Source: JBBIQS01 sp037442205 (GTDB lineage Bacteria; Myxococcota; Myxococcia; Myxococcales; UBA5297). From it: a DNA stretch of 64,000 bases. The translations under genes and the position numbers were made by a program. The notes under the pieces were generated by a model, which did not search any database, had not been told where the DNA came from, and saw only the letters and a program-made list of their open reading frames with translations. Numbering within the stretch: position 1 is the first letter of the stretch; each line of letters opens with the position of its first letter. Positions 20,559 through 29,506 of this stretch are shown in pieces. The stretch is from assembly GCA_037442205.1 (NCBI GenBank), contig JBBIQS010000043.1:1-64000 (forward strand). Direction: 5' to 3'.

Positions 20559-20788
20559 CTCGGAGAGAGCGAGTCAGACGCTCGCACGCCATGCTGGGAC
20601 AAGAGCAAGGGCGGTGCCGACCGGCGGTCTCCCGGGCGCTGGAGAGGTGGTTGGGGAAGCGAGCGCAGAGCGCTGGGGCAGCTGGGAGGATGCGGGGAAG
20701 GATTGGGAACTCGGGTTCCGTCGCCGATCGGCAGCAGCTTTCGCGGCCCGGGCCGTATACTGCCGCCCCCTCACGCCAAGGAGTTGCG

Positions 20789-21292
20789 ATGGGCCAGGAC
20801 CGATCCCAGATGGTGGCCGCGGTGCGCGCCTACTGCGCCGCGCATCCCCGCTGGGTCCTCTTCGACGAGCCCACCCAGACTTTGCTGGAGGTGGCCACCG
20901 GCAAGAGCCTTCTGCTGCCGGCGGCGGAGATGACCCAGGCCGTGGCGCGCACCAACTCCCAGACCGGCCACCCCTACCTGCTCATCGAGCTGGGGGACGG
21001 CCGGGAGCTGGCGCTGTGCGACGCCGGCATCGCGTTCCCGCCGGTGGCCCCGGCGGTGCCCCAGGCTCCGGAGATGCCGCCGGTGACCTGCCTGAGCGAC
21101 TTCGCCCAGCTGACCAGCCATCTCTCCCACCTGCTCTACGGGCATCCCGACGACAAGCCGGGCCGCGAGACGCTGGACATCGTGGCGGTCTGCCTGGGGA
21201 TCCTCGACGGGGCGCGCCGGGTCGGCTTCGACATCTCCCGCGAGGAGAAGCAGCTCGATCAGCTTCTGGAGGAGTTGGAGAAGCGCAAGTAG
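20789..21292 (+). CDS. Hypothetical cytosolic protein
   Basis: 167 residues from ATG with AAGGAG five bases upstream. No signal peptide or membrane span. Acidic and amphipathic, with a charged helical C-terminus (EEKQLDQLLEELEKRK). Residues 1-75 are a compact alpha/beta-looking stretch (RWVLFDEPTQTLLEV, YLLIELGDGRELALCD) and the middle is Pro-rich. I do not recognise the family. It is transcribed away from the VTC gene and faces nadA across a 99-bp gap. Confidence 0.65.
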   Translation: MGQDRSQMVAAVRAYCAAHPRWVLFDEPTQTLLEVATGKSLLLPAAEMTQAVARTNSQTGHPYLLIELGDGRELALCDAGIAFPPVAPAVPQAPEMPPVTCLSDFAQLTSHLSHLLYGHPDDKPGRETLDIVAVCLGILDGARRVGFDISREEKQLDQLLEELEKRK

Positions 21293-21318
21293 CGGCTCAA
21301 TCCATGATCAGAGCGCGG

Positions 21319-21360
21319 ACCCTTCGACTCCGCGGCCTCGCCGCTTCGCTCAGGGCGACC
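21319..21360. repeat. REP-like hairpin element, copy 1
   Basis: Forty-two bases that begin ACCCTTCGACTCCGCGGC and form a two-part hairpin (CCCT/AGGG outside, GCGGC/GCCGC inside). A second copy at 50522-50563 shares all but about six bases, with differences falling mostly in the loop. It sits between two convergent genes (the hypothetical gene and nadA). Confidence 0.65.
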
Positions 21361-21391
21361 AGGCGGGCGCGTTCCCGCCGAGGACAACCAA

Positions 21392-22348
21392 TCAGCTCCA
21401 GGCCAGCATCTGCTTGAGGGGCTTGAGCGCGCCCAGCCGCAGGTCCTCGGGAAGCTCCAGCTTCGGCGTGCGGTCGCGCATGCAGAGGTAGAGCTTCTCC
21501 AGGGTATTGAGCTTCATGTGCGGGCAGACGTTGCAGGCGCAGTCGGCGTCGGGAGGCGCGGGGACCAGCTCCTTGCCCGGGGCCGCCTTCTGCATCTGAT
21601 GGAGGATGCCCGGCTCGGTGACCACGATGAAGGTGGTCTTCTTGCTCTTGGTCACGTGGTCGAGGATGCCTTTGGTCGAGCCGATGTAGTCGGCGTGGGC
21701 CAGCACCCGCTCCTCGCACTCGGGATGCGCCACCACCTCGGCATCCGGGTAGCGGACCTTGAGCTGCACCAGCTTCTTCTCGGAGAAGATCTCGTGCACC
21801 TGGCAGGAGCCCGGCCACAGGTTGAGCTGGCGCCCGGTCTGCTTGGCGACGAAGCGCCCAAGGTGCTGGTCGGGGGCGAAGACGATCGGCCGATCCTCGG
21901 GGGCGCGCTCGACGATCTTCACCGCGTTGGACGAGGTGCAGATCACGTCGCTCATGGCTTTCACCCGCGCCGAGGAGTTGACGTAGGTGACCACGAACGG
22001 GTTCTTGAACTTGCCGAGGAACTGCTGGAACTGGTCGGGCGGGCAGCGGTCGGAGAGCGAGCAGCCGGCGGCCAGGTCGGGCAGCAGCACCAGCTTCTCG
22101 GGGTTGAGGATCTTGGCGGTCTCGGCCATGAAGTGGACGCCGCAGAAGACGATCACGTCGGCGCGGGTCTTCTCCGCCTGCTGGGCGAGGGCCAGGCTGT
22201 CGCCGACGAAGTCGGCCAGGTCCTGCAGCTCGCCGTCCTGGTAGTAGTGGGCCAGGATGACGGCGTTCATCTCCCGGCGCAGCCGCTTGATCTCCTCGCG
22301 GAGGTCGAGGCGGGGGTCGATGCTTTCGAGGGCGGCGGTGAAGTCCAT
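21392..22348 (-). CDS. nadA: Quinolinate synthase A
   Basis: 318 residues, usual length for NadA. Condenses iminoaspartate with dihydroxyacetone phosphate to quinolinate, the first committed steps of NAD synthesis, using a 4Fe-4S cluster. Diagnostic motifs: VILAHYYQDGELQDLADF, FCGVHFMAETAKILNP, DLAAGCSLSDRCP, HPECEERVLAHADYIGSTKG and the C-terminal CNVCPHMKLNTLEKLYLC. The candidate cluster cysteines lie in these motifs. ATG at 22346-22348. nadB and nadC are not in the window, though nadD is at 49968. Confidence 0.97.
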   Translation of the reverse strand: MDFTAALESIDPRLDLREEIKRLRREMNAVILAHYYQDGELQDLADFVGDSLALAQQAEKTRADVIVFCGVHFMAETAKILNPEKLVLLPDLAAGCSLSDRCPPDQFQQFLGKFKNPFVVTYVNSSARVKAMSDVICTSSNAVKIVERAPEDRPIVFAPDQHLGRFVAKQTGRQLNLWPGSCQVHEIFSEKKLVQLKVRYPDAEVVAHPECEERVLAHADYIGSTKGILDHVTKSKKTTFIVVTEPGILHQMQKAAPGKELVPAPPDADCACNVCPHMKLNTLEKLYLCMRDRTPKLELPEDLRLGALKPLKQMLAWS

Positions 22349-22450
22349 GGGGCGCGAATCCTAACATCCGGCGGACGAGCGCGCTTTCGCAGGAAGGTGG
22401 GTAGCGCTTCATTGCGCGCCCGGGCCGTGGCTGGTAGTTAGCCGGCCCGA

Positions 22451-23770
22451 ATGCGAAGCGAGTTCTTCACCTTGTTGTGGATGCTGGCGCTGGTGCTGGC
22501 GAACGGCGTCTTTGCCGCGGCCGAGATCGCCGTGGTCTCGGTGCGCCGCTCGCGCATCAAGCAGCTGGCCGAGGACGGGGACGGCCGGGCCAGGGCCGTC
22601 GAGCGGCTGCACGAGGGCGCCGAGCAGTTTTTGGCGACGGTGCAGATCGGCATCACCGTGGTCAGCGCCCTGGCGGCGGCGTTGGGCGGCGCCAGCGTCG
22701 CCCGGCCGATCGCCGAGGCGCTGCGCCAGCTTCCTGTGCACTTCCTCCAGGACGCCGCCGGCGAGATCGCCCTCGCCCTGGTGGTCGCCGGCTACTCCTT
22801 TTTCTCGCTGCTGCTGGGCGAGCTCATCCCCAAGTCGCTGGCGCTGCGTTATGCCGAGCCGATCGCCCTGCGGATGGCGCGCCTCATGTCGGCGCTGGGG
22901 AGCCTGGTCCGGCCGCTGGTGTGGCTTCTGACCGGCGCCGCCAACCTCGTGCTCAAGCCCTTCCACGACCGCACCCGCTTCGGCGAGGCGCGGATGACCG
23001 CCGAGGAGATCAAGCTGCTCATCGACGAGGCCGCCGAGTCCGGTTCCATCGAGAAGCGGCGGGCGGAGATCATCGAGCGGGCGGTGGATTTCGGTGACCT
23101 GACCGCCGGCGACGTGCTGGTGCCGCGCTCGGACATGATCGCCATCGATCTCAAGGACCCGCCGGAGGAGATCCGCAAGGTGGTGTTGGAGAAGGGCCAC
23201 ACCCGGATGCCGGTGGTCGACGGCAGCCTGGACAAGGTGGTCGGCTTCGTCACCAGCAAGGACATCCTCAGCCTGAGCCTGGAGAAGGAGCTCTTGGTGC
23301 TGCAGGACGTCATCCGCCCGGCCTTCTTCGTGCCCCAGTCGATGCGCGCGGTGGACCTGCTGCGCGCGATGCAGAAGCGGCGCGAGCACCTGGCGATCGT
23401 GGTCGACGAGTACGGCGGCACCGCCGGGCTGTGCACCACCGAGGATCTGGTCGAGGAGATCGTCGGCGAGATCTTCAGCGAGGACTCCACGGTCCCCGAG
23501 CTGATCAAGCGCGAGCCGCAGGGGACGGCGCTGGTGTCGGCGCTGCTGCCGGTGCGCGAGTTCAACCGCGAGTTCGATGCCGACCTGCCGGAAAGCCCCG
23601 ACTACGAGACCCTGGGCGGCCTGCTCACCCACCTCGCCGGCGCCATCCCCACCTTGAACCAGGTCTTCCAGACGCACGGCTTCGAGATCACCGTCATCGC
23701 CCGCTCCGAGCGGCGGGTCGAGCAGGTGCGGGTGAGGCGACTCGAGCCGACGGCGCCGCCAGGTCCCTAG
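22451..23770 (+). CDS. CNNM/CorC-type membrane protein (hemolysin family) with CBS pair
   Basis: 439 residues. DUF21/CNNM transmembrane domain at about 1-185 with helices near 5-25, 65-85, 100-125 and 145-170; then a CBS pair (about 210-330: VPRSDMIAIDL, HTRMPVVDGSLDKVVGFV, RREHLAIVVDEYGGTAGL) and a CorC/HlyC C-terminal domain (about 350-430). This family is linked to magnesium or cobalt ion efflux or homeostasis, or was named after hemolysins. The ion is not shown by the sequence. Transcribed divergently from nadA, 102 bp between starts. Confidence 0.9.
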   Translation: MRSEFFTLLWMLALVLANGVFAAAEIAVVSVRRSRIKQLAEDGDGRARAVERLHEGAEQFLATVQIGITVVSALAAALGGASVARPIAEALRQLPVHFLQDAAGEIALALVVAGYSFFSLLLGELIPKSLALRYAEPIALRMARLMSALGSLVRPLVWLLTGAANLVLKPFHDRTRFGEARMTAEEIKLLIDEAAESGSIEKRRAEIIERAVDFGDLTAGDVLVPRSDMIAIDLKDPPEEIRKVVLEKGHTRMPVVDGSLDKVVGFVTSKDILSLSLEKELLVLQDVIRPAFFVPQSMRAVDLLRAMQKRREHLAIVVDEYGGTAGLCTTEDLVEEIVGEIFSEDSTVPELIKREPQGTALVSALLPVREFNREFDADLPESPDYETLGGLLTHLAGAIPTLNQVFQTHGFEITVIARSERRVEQVRVRRLEPTAPPGP

Positions 23771-23785
23771 ATCCGAGCCGACTCG

Positions 23786-25297
23786 CTAGCCCGCCTGCTG
23801 CTGCACCTTCTTGGACGCCAGGCGCTCCATCAAAGCCAGGCCTGGGAAGAAGTTGTGGGACGCGCAGGGCAGGGTGAAGACCGCCTTGTCGCTTCCCGGG
23901 CCGAAGACGTGGAGCGTGCCCTCGCTGATGGCGTAGCGCACCGACTCGTACCCGATGAAGGCCTGCTCCCCCTGGCCGATGAGCTTGGCCTTGCGGTAGC
24001 GGATGCCCTCGCGGGTCAGCTGCACCGCCCCGGACCAGGCGACCCACTCGCTGCGCTCGAGCAGCTTCTCCAGCGTAGTGGCGACGACGCGCGAAACATG
24101 CTCGCGCAGCCGGTCCATCTCTTCGTCGCTGCCCTGGGTGCGCCAGCTGTGCTTGATGGGCTTGCCCTCGATCGGGTCGAAGGACATCGAATGCGAGGTC
24201 CCGGTGTAGGCGCCGTTGTAGTAGTGGCGCACTCCGTTCTGGGTGAAGCCGACGACCTCGGAGAACCTGAGCTCGCGGGTGGCGATGAGCCCGCGCTTGC
24301 GCACGCCGGCCTCGAAGACCTGGATGCGCACCCGGAAGACGTAGCCGATGCCCGCCGCGGCGATCACCAAGCCCGCGCACAGGCCGGGGACCATCAGCGA
24401 GGGCGACCCCCCCTCGGCGACTCCGGCGGCGATGCCGGGCAGGATCGTGGGCAGCAGCAGCACCGCCGCCACCTTGATCGCCGTTGAAGAGCCTCGGCTG
24501 AAGAGGATTCGGCCCAGGCCGGCGACCTTGGCCTCCTTCCCCTCGCAGCGCTTGGCCGCCAGCCGCAGCAGGATCCGGGCGTTGGCCGACTCGGCGGGAA
24601 TGGCGACCACCGGCTCGGACTCGTCCCTGCGCCACAGGAGCACCTGGTTGTCGAACTGGCTGGCGCAGGCCAGTTCGTTCAACGACACCTCCCCGCGCTT
24701 GGTGTGAAGCCGCTGGCCGTCGAGGGTCCAGCCCTTTCCGCGCAGCGGCTGGGACGCGAGCTGGCCTTCGGCGCTCTCGGAGCGCCTGGCGACGATGTCG
24801 TCGATGGCCCGGCCGACCGGGTCTGAGGCCCCCAGGGCGACGTAGCTGTGGATCTTGAGGGTCCGGCCGGCGCCGCGCAGCTCGAGCTTGCGAACCCGGC
24901 CCACCGGATTGCCGTTGTTGAGCACCTCCTTGTCGAGGAGGCTCAGGTCGGAGAGGTCGGCGAAGGCCAGCGCGCGGGTGACTCCCTTGCGCTGGAGGCT
25001 GATGCCGCCGCCGTGGACGGTCAGCGCCTGGCGCTGGCGCGAGCGCTCGACCAGGAGCGCGATGCCGGTCCCGAGGATGGCCAGGCCGGGGAGGCCCGCT
25101 CCCAGCCCGCCGGCGAGGTTCTTGTCGGCGGCGGCGAGCGCGACCCCGATCGCCAGCAGCACCAGGCCGAGCAGGATCAGGGCGATGCTCCCGACGTGAT
25201 GGGAGAGCGGGATGGGGGCGAGCTGGATCGGCTCCAGGACCGGAGAGCCGATCGCGGCCAGCGAGTTGGAGGAGCGGCTCATCGAGGGCGAGGCCAT
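23786..25297 (-). CDS. Membrane protein with two PH-like halves (DUF6585-type)
   Basis: 503 residues from ATG at 25295-25297, with AGGAGA upstream. Two similar halves: each has a hairpin of membrane spans (about 35-85 and 270-315) followed by a beta-rich PH-like domain (first QALTVHGGGISLQRKGV, second QVFEAGVRKRGLIATREL). A tandem arrangement of membrane-anchored PH-like domains fits the DUF6585 group; the function is unknown. The N-terminal 30 residues are polar. It faces the CNNM gene tail to tail with 15 bp between. Confidence 0.65.
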   Translation of the reverse strand: MASPSMSRSSNSLAAIGSPVLEPIQLAPIPLSHHVGSIALILLGLVLLAIGVALAAADKNLAGGLGAGLPGLAILGTGIALLVERSRQRQALTVHGGGISLQRKGVTRALAFADLSDLSLLDKEVLNNGNPVGRVRKLELRGAGRTLKIHSYVALGASDPVGRAIDDIVARRSESAEGQLASQPLRGKGWTLDGQRLHTKRGEVSLNELACASQFDNQVLLWRRDESEPVVAIPAESANARILLRLAAKRCEGKEAKVAGLGRILFSRGSSTAIKVAAVLLLPTILPGIAAGVAEGGSPSLMVPGLCAGLVIAAAGIGYVFRVRIQVFEAGVRKRGLIATRELRFSEVVGFTQNGVRHYYNGAYTGTSHSMSFDPIEGKPIKHSWRTQGSDEEMDRLREHVSRVVATTLEKLLERSEWVAWSGAVQLTREGIRYRKAKLIGQGEQAFIGYESVRYAISEGTLHVFGPGSDKAVFTLPCASHNFFPGLALMERLASKKVQQQAG

Positions 25298-25358
25298 GGA
25301 GATCTCCTGCGCAAGTCCAGGCGCAGCCTAGACTTTTCGGTCGATGACGACCAGCCGG

Positions 25359-26027
25359 CTAGAGATGCTGCGGGGCCGCCGACCAGCGCGGCGCGCGCGG
25401 CCTTCGGCTCCCCAGCAGCAGCGAAACCAGGAAGCCCGAGACGAAGCCTCCCAGGTGGCCGAGCGCCGAAATGCCCGGCAACAGGGAGATGACGAGGTTG
25501 ACCGCCAGCAGTTGCAGGTAGGCGTTGCGCTGGGCTCCGGTGAGGCGCAGCGCCGGGAAGCGCGAGGTCAGGTGAAACCCCAGCCAGCTGGCCAGCCAGC
25601 CGAAGAGCACCCCGGAGAAGCCGACCGCGTTGCCGCCGCCCAGGGTGATCGAGGCCCCGGCGCCCAGCAGCGAGGGGAGGGTGATCTCCACCATCCGCAG
25701 CGGCCCGACCACGCGCTCGACCCGGGCGCCGATGTTCCAGCCGAAATAGCAGTTGGCCGCCAGGTGCAGCAGGTTGGCGTGCAACAGCTGCCCGGTGACC
25801 AGCCGCCACCACTGGCCCCGCACCACCAACGACGAGATCAGGGCGTAGCTCTCAGTGAGGCCGGGGACGGTCATCTGGCCCAGGTAGACACCGATCAGCA
25901 GGGCGACGATGGCCCCGGTGACGCGGGCGCGAGGGGGCGGGCGCCGCTGGCGGTAGGCGTAGACCCCGTCGGCGCCGCGCTGCAGGTCGACGAAGGTGCC
26001 GTCATCCGGGGGAGGGCCGCGCCGCAT
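25359..26027 (-). CDS. Rhomboid-family intramembrane serine protease
   Basis: 222 residues from ATG at 26025-26027; a TTG at 26057 would add 10 residues. Six membrane segments are visible. Rhomboid signature: N-terminal HANLLHLAANCYFGW (HxxxHxxxN), catalytic serine in GFSGVLFG, and histidine in GHLGGFVSGF. All three catalytic features are present, so it is likely an active protease. The short cytoplasmic N-terminus is Pro/Arg rich. No substrate is evident among the neighbours. Confidence 0.85.
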   Translation of the reverse strand: MRRGPPPDDGTFVDLQRGADGVYAYRQRRPPPRARVTGAIVALLIGVYLGQMTVPGLTESYALISSLVVRGQWWRLVTGQLLHANLLHLAANCYFGWNIGARVERVVGPLRMVEITLPSLLGAGASITLGGGNAVGFSGVLFGWLASWLGFHLTSRFPALRLTGAQRNAYLQLLAVNLVISLLPGISALGHLGGFVSGFLVSLLLGSRRPRAPRWSAAPQHL

Positions 26028-26111
26028 GGGAGAGCGCCGAGGGAGCGCAAGGAGCAAAGCTTTGGGCGAGCTGCGTCCGGATGCGAGAGCCTCGAAGGGG
26101 CGCGCGGTCGT

Positions 26112-27419
26112 TCAGGTCGTGCCCGCGAAGATCATCGGCAGGTCGGTGAACGACTTCCAGTAGGCGAGGGCGGAGTAGCCGTTCAGGGCCACCGCGAGCA
26201 GCGCCAGGGCGAGGGCAAAGCGGCGCAGCGCCGGGCGCTCGAATCTCAGTGACAGGCCGCCGAGCATCAGCACCGGGATGATCGGGACGATGAGCCGCGG
26301 ACCGAAGCACCAGCCGCCCCACCACCACTTCCAGACGGCGATCAGGCCGAAATACAGGGCCGCCGCAACCAGCAAGGTGCCCAGCTCGGGACGGGAGCGC
26401 AGCAGCCTGGGCCATCCGGCGATGCCGAACGCCACCAGCGGCGCCCAGGGCAGCAGCCCGTGGCGCGGATCGAACATCATCCCGAGCGGCGAGGTCAGCG
26501 GATTTCCCCAGGCGAAGGGCTGGTCGCTGGCCAAAGCGGAGCCGTGGAGCCACCAGTTGGAAAGCAGGATGGAGGCGGTGGAGAGGGCGCAAGGGACGGC
26601 AAGAACTGCCGCCCGGAGCCACTGGCGACGCGAGGCGAGCCAAAAGAGCAGCGGCATCGCCACCAGGGCGAAGGGCGGCTTCATCAGCATGCCCAGCGCA
26701 ATCAACAAGCCGGACCAGACCGTCGATCGCCGGGTGAATATCGCCAAGAAATAGGCGCCCAGCAGCAGCAGCGTGAGGAAGTTCTCGTTGAAGATCGATC
26801 GGCCGTAGTGCCACAGCGGACTGGCGAGGAAGGTCGCGGCCGTCACCGCCAGCGCATGAGACGGCCGGTCGGTCAGCCGGAGCGCCATGGCGTGGAAAAG
26901 CAGCATCGAGGCGATGACCGCGAGCACTGCCAACAGCACGCACGCCGGTTCCAGCAGCCGGGTATTGCGCAGCGGCCAGGTCACCGTGCTGAGCAGCAGC
27001 GGCAGGCCCAGGGGATGGATAGGTCGCTCCGGAAGGTCAACGACCTCGCGGTCGCTGGCGCCAGCCCTGAGAGTGGGAACGGCGTGCCCTTCGGCGTCGC
27101 GGGCCCAAAGAGTGGGGTTTGTCTCGTAGATCGAGCCCCAGTAGGTGCTCCTTCCCTCGCGCCACCAGTAGGAATGGTGGTCGAGCATCCAGCCGGCCAT
27201 CCTCTTGCCGGCGTCTCGGCCGCCTTGGTGCACCGAGCGGTAGTTGTTGGCGAGATCGAGATCCAGGTCCTGGACCAAGCTGTTGATCATCACCAGGTAG
27301 TGGGGCTCGTCGCCGTTCCAGATGTGCGGGGTACCGAGCCCCGGGCCTTCTTTGGTGAAGGCTGGCAGCGCCAACAGGACGGCCAGGGCGATGAGCCAGT
27401 GGCGCGCGGACGGAGTCAT
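26112..27419 (-). CDS. GT-C-type polytopic membrane glycosyltransferase (dolichyl-phosphate style)
   Basis: 435 residues from ATG at 27417-27419. About ten membrane helices with a first large periplasmic loop containing an Asp-Glu pair (WNGDEPHYLV), the pattern of GT-C enzymes that use lipid-linked sugars. Trp-rich periplasmic segments (YWWREGRSTYWGS) follow. The donor and acceptor are unknown. It is the last gene of the leftward polysaccharide gene group, 76 bp downstream of a GT2 gene, so it probably works on the same glycan. Confidence 0.72.
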   Translation of the reverse strand: MTPSARHWLIALAVLLALPAFTKEGPGLGTPHIWNGDEPHYLVMINSLVQDLDLDLANNYRSVHQGGRDAGKRMAGWMLDHHSYWWREGRSTYWGSIYETNPTLWARDAEGHAVPTLRAGASDREVVDLPERPIHPLGLPLLLSTVTWPLRNTRLLEPACVLLAVLAVIASMLLFHAMALRLTDRPSHALAVTAATFLASPLWHYGRSIFNENFLTLLLLGAYFLAIFTRRSTVWSGLLIALGMLMKPPFALVAMPLLFWLASRRQWLRAAVLAVPCALSTASILLSNWWLHGSALASDQPFAWGNPLTSPLGMMFDPRHGLLPWAPLVAFGIAGWPRLLRSRPELGTLLVAAALYFGLIAVWKWWWGGWCFGPRLIVPIIPVLMLGGLSLRFERPALRRFALALALLAVALNGYSALAYWKSFTDLPMIFAGTT

Positions 27420-27495
27420 TGGTCGCGAGGGGGCAAGAGGCTGGTGACCGGCGGAGGAAATCGCGAGAGCACTTGGGGCTGCTGACGGGCGGCCG

Positions 27496-28389
27496 CTACC
27501 GCCCGCTGTCGAGCGGCAGGGCAAGACCATCGCGGACGCTGTGAAGCGCCAGGCGAGTCTGAGTCACCCCGTATCGGCCGGTGACCAGGCGCATCAGAGT
27601 GCGACCGAGCAGGAAACACGTCGTGGGGACAGTGAACGCGGGGGCGTGCTTGCGCACGTAGTAGAGACGGTTGCGCACGCCGTATTTGATGGCGAAGTCC
27701 GACTCCTTGCCGCCGGTCAGGCTGCTCACCTTGTGGAACAGCACCTGATCCGGCAGCAGGAACATCGCGATTCCGGCCCTCATCGCCCTCAAGCAGAAAT
27801 CGGTGTCGTCGTAGTAGACGAAATACTGCTCGTCCATCAGCCCGATCTGCTCGAAGACCCTGGCCTCCACCAGCATGCAGCAGGTAGGGGCATATTCGAT
27901 GCAGCGGACCTGATCGAACTGGCCCCGATCCACCTCGTTTTCGCCCTCGTGGACGTTGGCGAAGAGCTTCCAGCGCACGAAGTGGCCCCCGGCGAACCAG
28001 ATTCGGTCCTTGGGGTCGAAGTACATCATCTTGGGGACGGTGATCTGGCAGCGCTGGGTGCCCAGGCCGTCCAGCAGCTTCCGGATCAGGTCCGCCCCGT
28101 ACTCAACGTCGTTGTTGATGAGCAGCACATGGCTGCAGCCCGCCTTGCGCGACTCGCGAATCCCCTGGTTGTTGGCGGCGGCGACCCCGAGGTTCGCGCT
28201 GTTCTTGATGACGACGACGCGCGGGTCGCGGTACGCCTCGAGGCGCTGGAGGGTGTCGTCCTTCGACGCGTTGTCGATGACGTAGAGGGTGAAGTCGCGG
28301 AAGGACTGCGCCAGCGTCGAGGCCATGAAGCCGTCGATCACCGAGGCGCTGTTGTAGGTGACGGTGACGATGCCGACCCGCTCAGCCAT
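27496..28389 (-). CDS. Family 2 glycosyltransferase (rhamnosyltransferase-like)
   Basis: 297 residues. N-terminal GT-A fold: VGIVTVTYNSASVIDGF, YVIDNASKDDT, NNQGIRESR, and the metal-binding LLINNDVEYG motif; C-terminal FYYDDTDFCLRA-like acidic motif (YFVYYDDTDFCLRAMRAG). This matches GT2 transferases such as rhamnosyltransferases. No membrane span is strong except at the C-terminus. ATG at 28387-28389 overlaps the epimerase gene by 8 bp, so both are co-transcribed. Confidence 0.88.
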   Translation of the reverse strand: MAERVGIVTVTYNSASVIDGFMASTLAQSFRDFTLYVIDNASKDDTLQRLEAYRDPRVVVIKNSANLGVAAANNQGIRESRKAGCSHVLLINNDVEYGADLIRKLLDGLGTQRCQITVPKMMYFDPKDRIWFAGGHFVRWKLFANVHEGENEVDRGQFDQVRCIEYAPTCCMLVEARVFEQIGLMDEQYFVYYDDTDFCLRAMRAGIAMFLLPDQVLFHKVSSLTGGKESDFAIKYGVRNRLYYVRKHAPAFTVPTTCFLLGRTLMRLVTGRYGVTQTRLALHSVRDGLALPLDSGR

Positions 28390-29506
28390 GCAGCAGCCCC
28401 TTCTCCTTGAGCTCCTGCAGCGACTGCTCGTACTTGACCGCCACCGCCTGCTGGCCGGCCGCCCAGGAGAGAAACTCCCGCAGGCCGTCGGCGAACTTCA
28501 CCTTGGGCTCGTAGCCGATGAGCGCTCGCGCCTTGGTGAGGTCGGCCAGATTGTGGCGGATGTCGCCCTCGCGGAAGGCCCCGCTCACCGTCACCGGCGA
28601 AGCGCTCCCGAAGTGCTCGACGACGCTGCGCGCGATCTCGTGGACGGTGACGCTCTGGCCGCCGCCGACGTTCAGGGCGGCGACGCCCCTGGTCTCGGGC
28701 TTGATGCAGCGCCAGGTCGCCTCGACCACGTCGTCGATGTAGACGAAATCGCGGCTGGGCATTCCGTCCTCGAAGACGTTGATCGGCCGGCCGGCCCGCG
28801 CCAGGTTCGAGAAGATGGCCAGGATCCCGGTGTACGGATTGCTCAACGACTGCCCGGGACCGTAGACGTTCTGGTAGCGCAGCGCGAACGCCGAGATCCC
28901 CAGCACCTCCCCGAACATCAGGGTCATCTGCTCCTGCACTTGCTTGGTGATGCCGTAGAAGGAGGCGGGAGAAATGGCCGAGGATTCGTCGGTGGGGAGC
29001 ATCGAGCATTCGGCGCGGCAAGTCGGGCACAGCGGCTCGAACTTGCCGGCCTTGACGTCCTCGGCCCGCCGCTTGCCCGGATAGACGACGCCGTGGCTGG
29101 GGCAGCGGTACTTGCCCTCGCCGTAGATGGCCCGCGACGAGGCGGTGACGACCTTGCGCACCGAGGTCTTGCCGTTGGTGAGCAGGTCGAAGAGCAGGGC
29201 GGTGCCGCCGAGGTTGACCTTCTGGTAGCGCTCGACCTCGTACATCGACTGCCCGGTTCCGGTCTCGGCGGCCAGGTGGACCACCACCTCCTGGTCCGCC
29301 AGTGCCGAGGCCAGGACCGCACGCTCGGACACGTCGCCGCGCACGAGGGTGACCCTTCCGGCCAGGTCCGCGGGCAGTTCCGCCCGACCGGCATGGATCT
29401 GCGGGCTGAAGTTGTCCAGGACGGTGACGCGGCAGCCTTCGGTGAGCAGCCGGCGCGTCAGGCGGGACCCGATGAAACCGGCGCCCCCGGTGACGAGAAC
29501 TTTCAT
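28382..29506 (-). CDS. NAD-dependent sugar epimerase with Cys-rich insert (rhamnose 4-epimerase-like)
   Basis: 374 residues from ATG at 29504-29506, preceded by GGAGAAGG and placed just before the Rossmann motif VTGGAGFIGSR; an ATG at 29524 is also in frame. Extended SDR: catalytic Ser region ASSRAIYGEG and YxxxK in YGITK. A zinc-ribbon-like insert sits between these (RCPSHGVVYPGK to LCPTCRAEC). The same insert occurs in dTDP-L-rhamnose 4-epimerase-like enzymes, as far as I recall. Likely makes a nucleotide sugar for the polysaccharide. Overlaps its neighbours by 4-8 bp on both sides. Confidence 0.82.
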   Translation of the reverse strand: MKVLVTGGAGFIGSRLTRRLLTEGCRVTVLDNFSPQIHAGRAELPADLAGRVTLVRGDVSERAVLASALADQEVVVHLAAETGTGQSMYEVERYQKVNLGGTALLFDLLTNGKTSVRKVVTASSRAIYGEGKYRCPSHGVVYPGKRRAEDVKAGKFEPLCPTCRAECSMLPTDESSAISPASFYGITKQVQEQMTLMFGEVLGISAFALRYQNVYGPGQSLSNPYTGILAIFSNLARAGRPINVFEDGMPSRDFVYIDDVVEATWRCIKPETRGVAALNVGGGQSVTVHEIARSVVEHFGSASPVTVSGAFREGDIRHNLADLTKARALIGYEPKVKFADGLREFLSWAAGQQAVAVKYEQSLQELKEKGLLHG

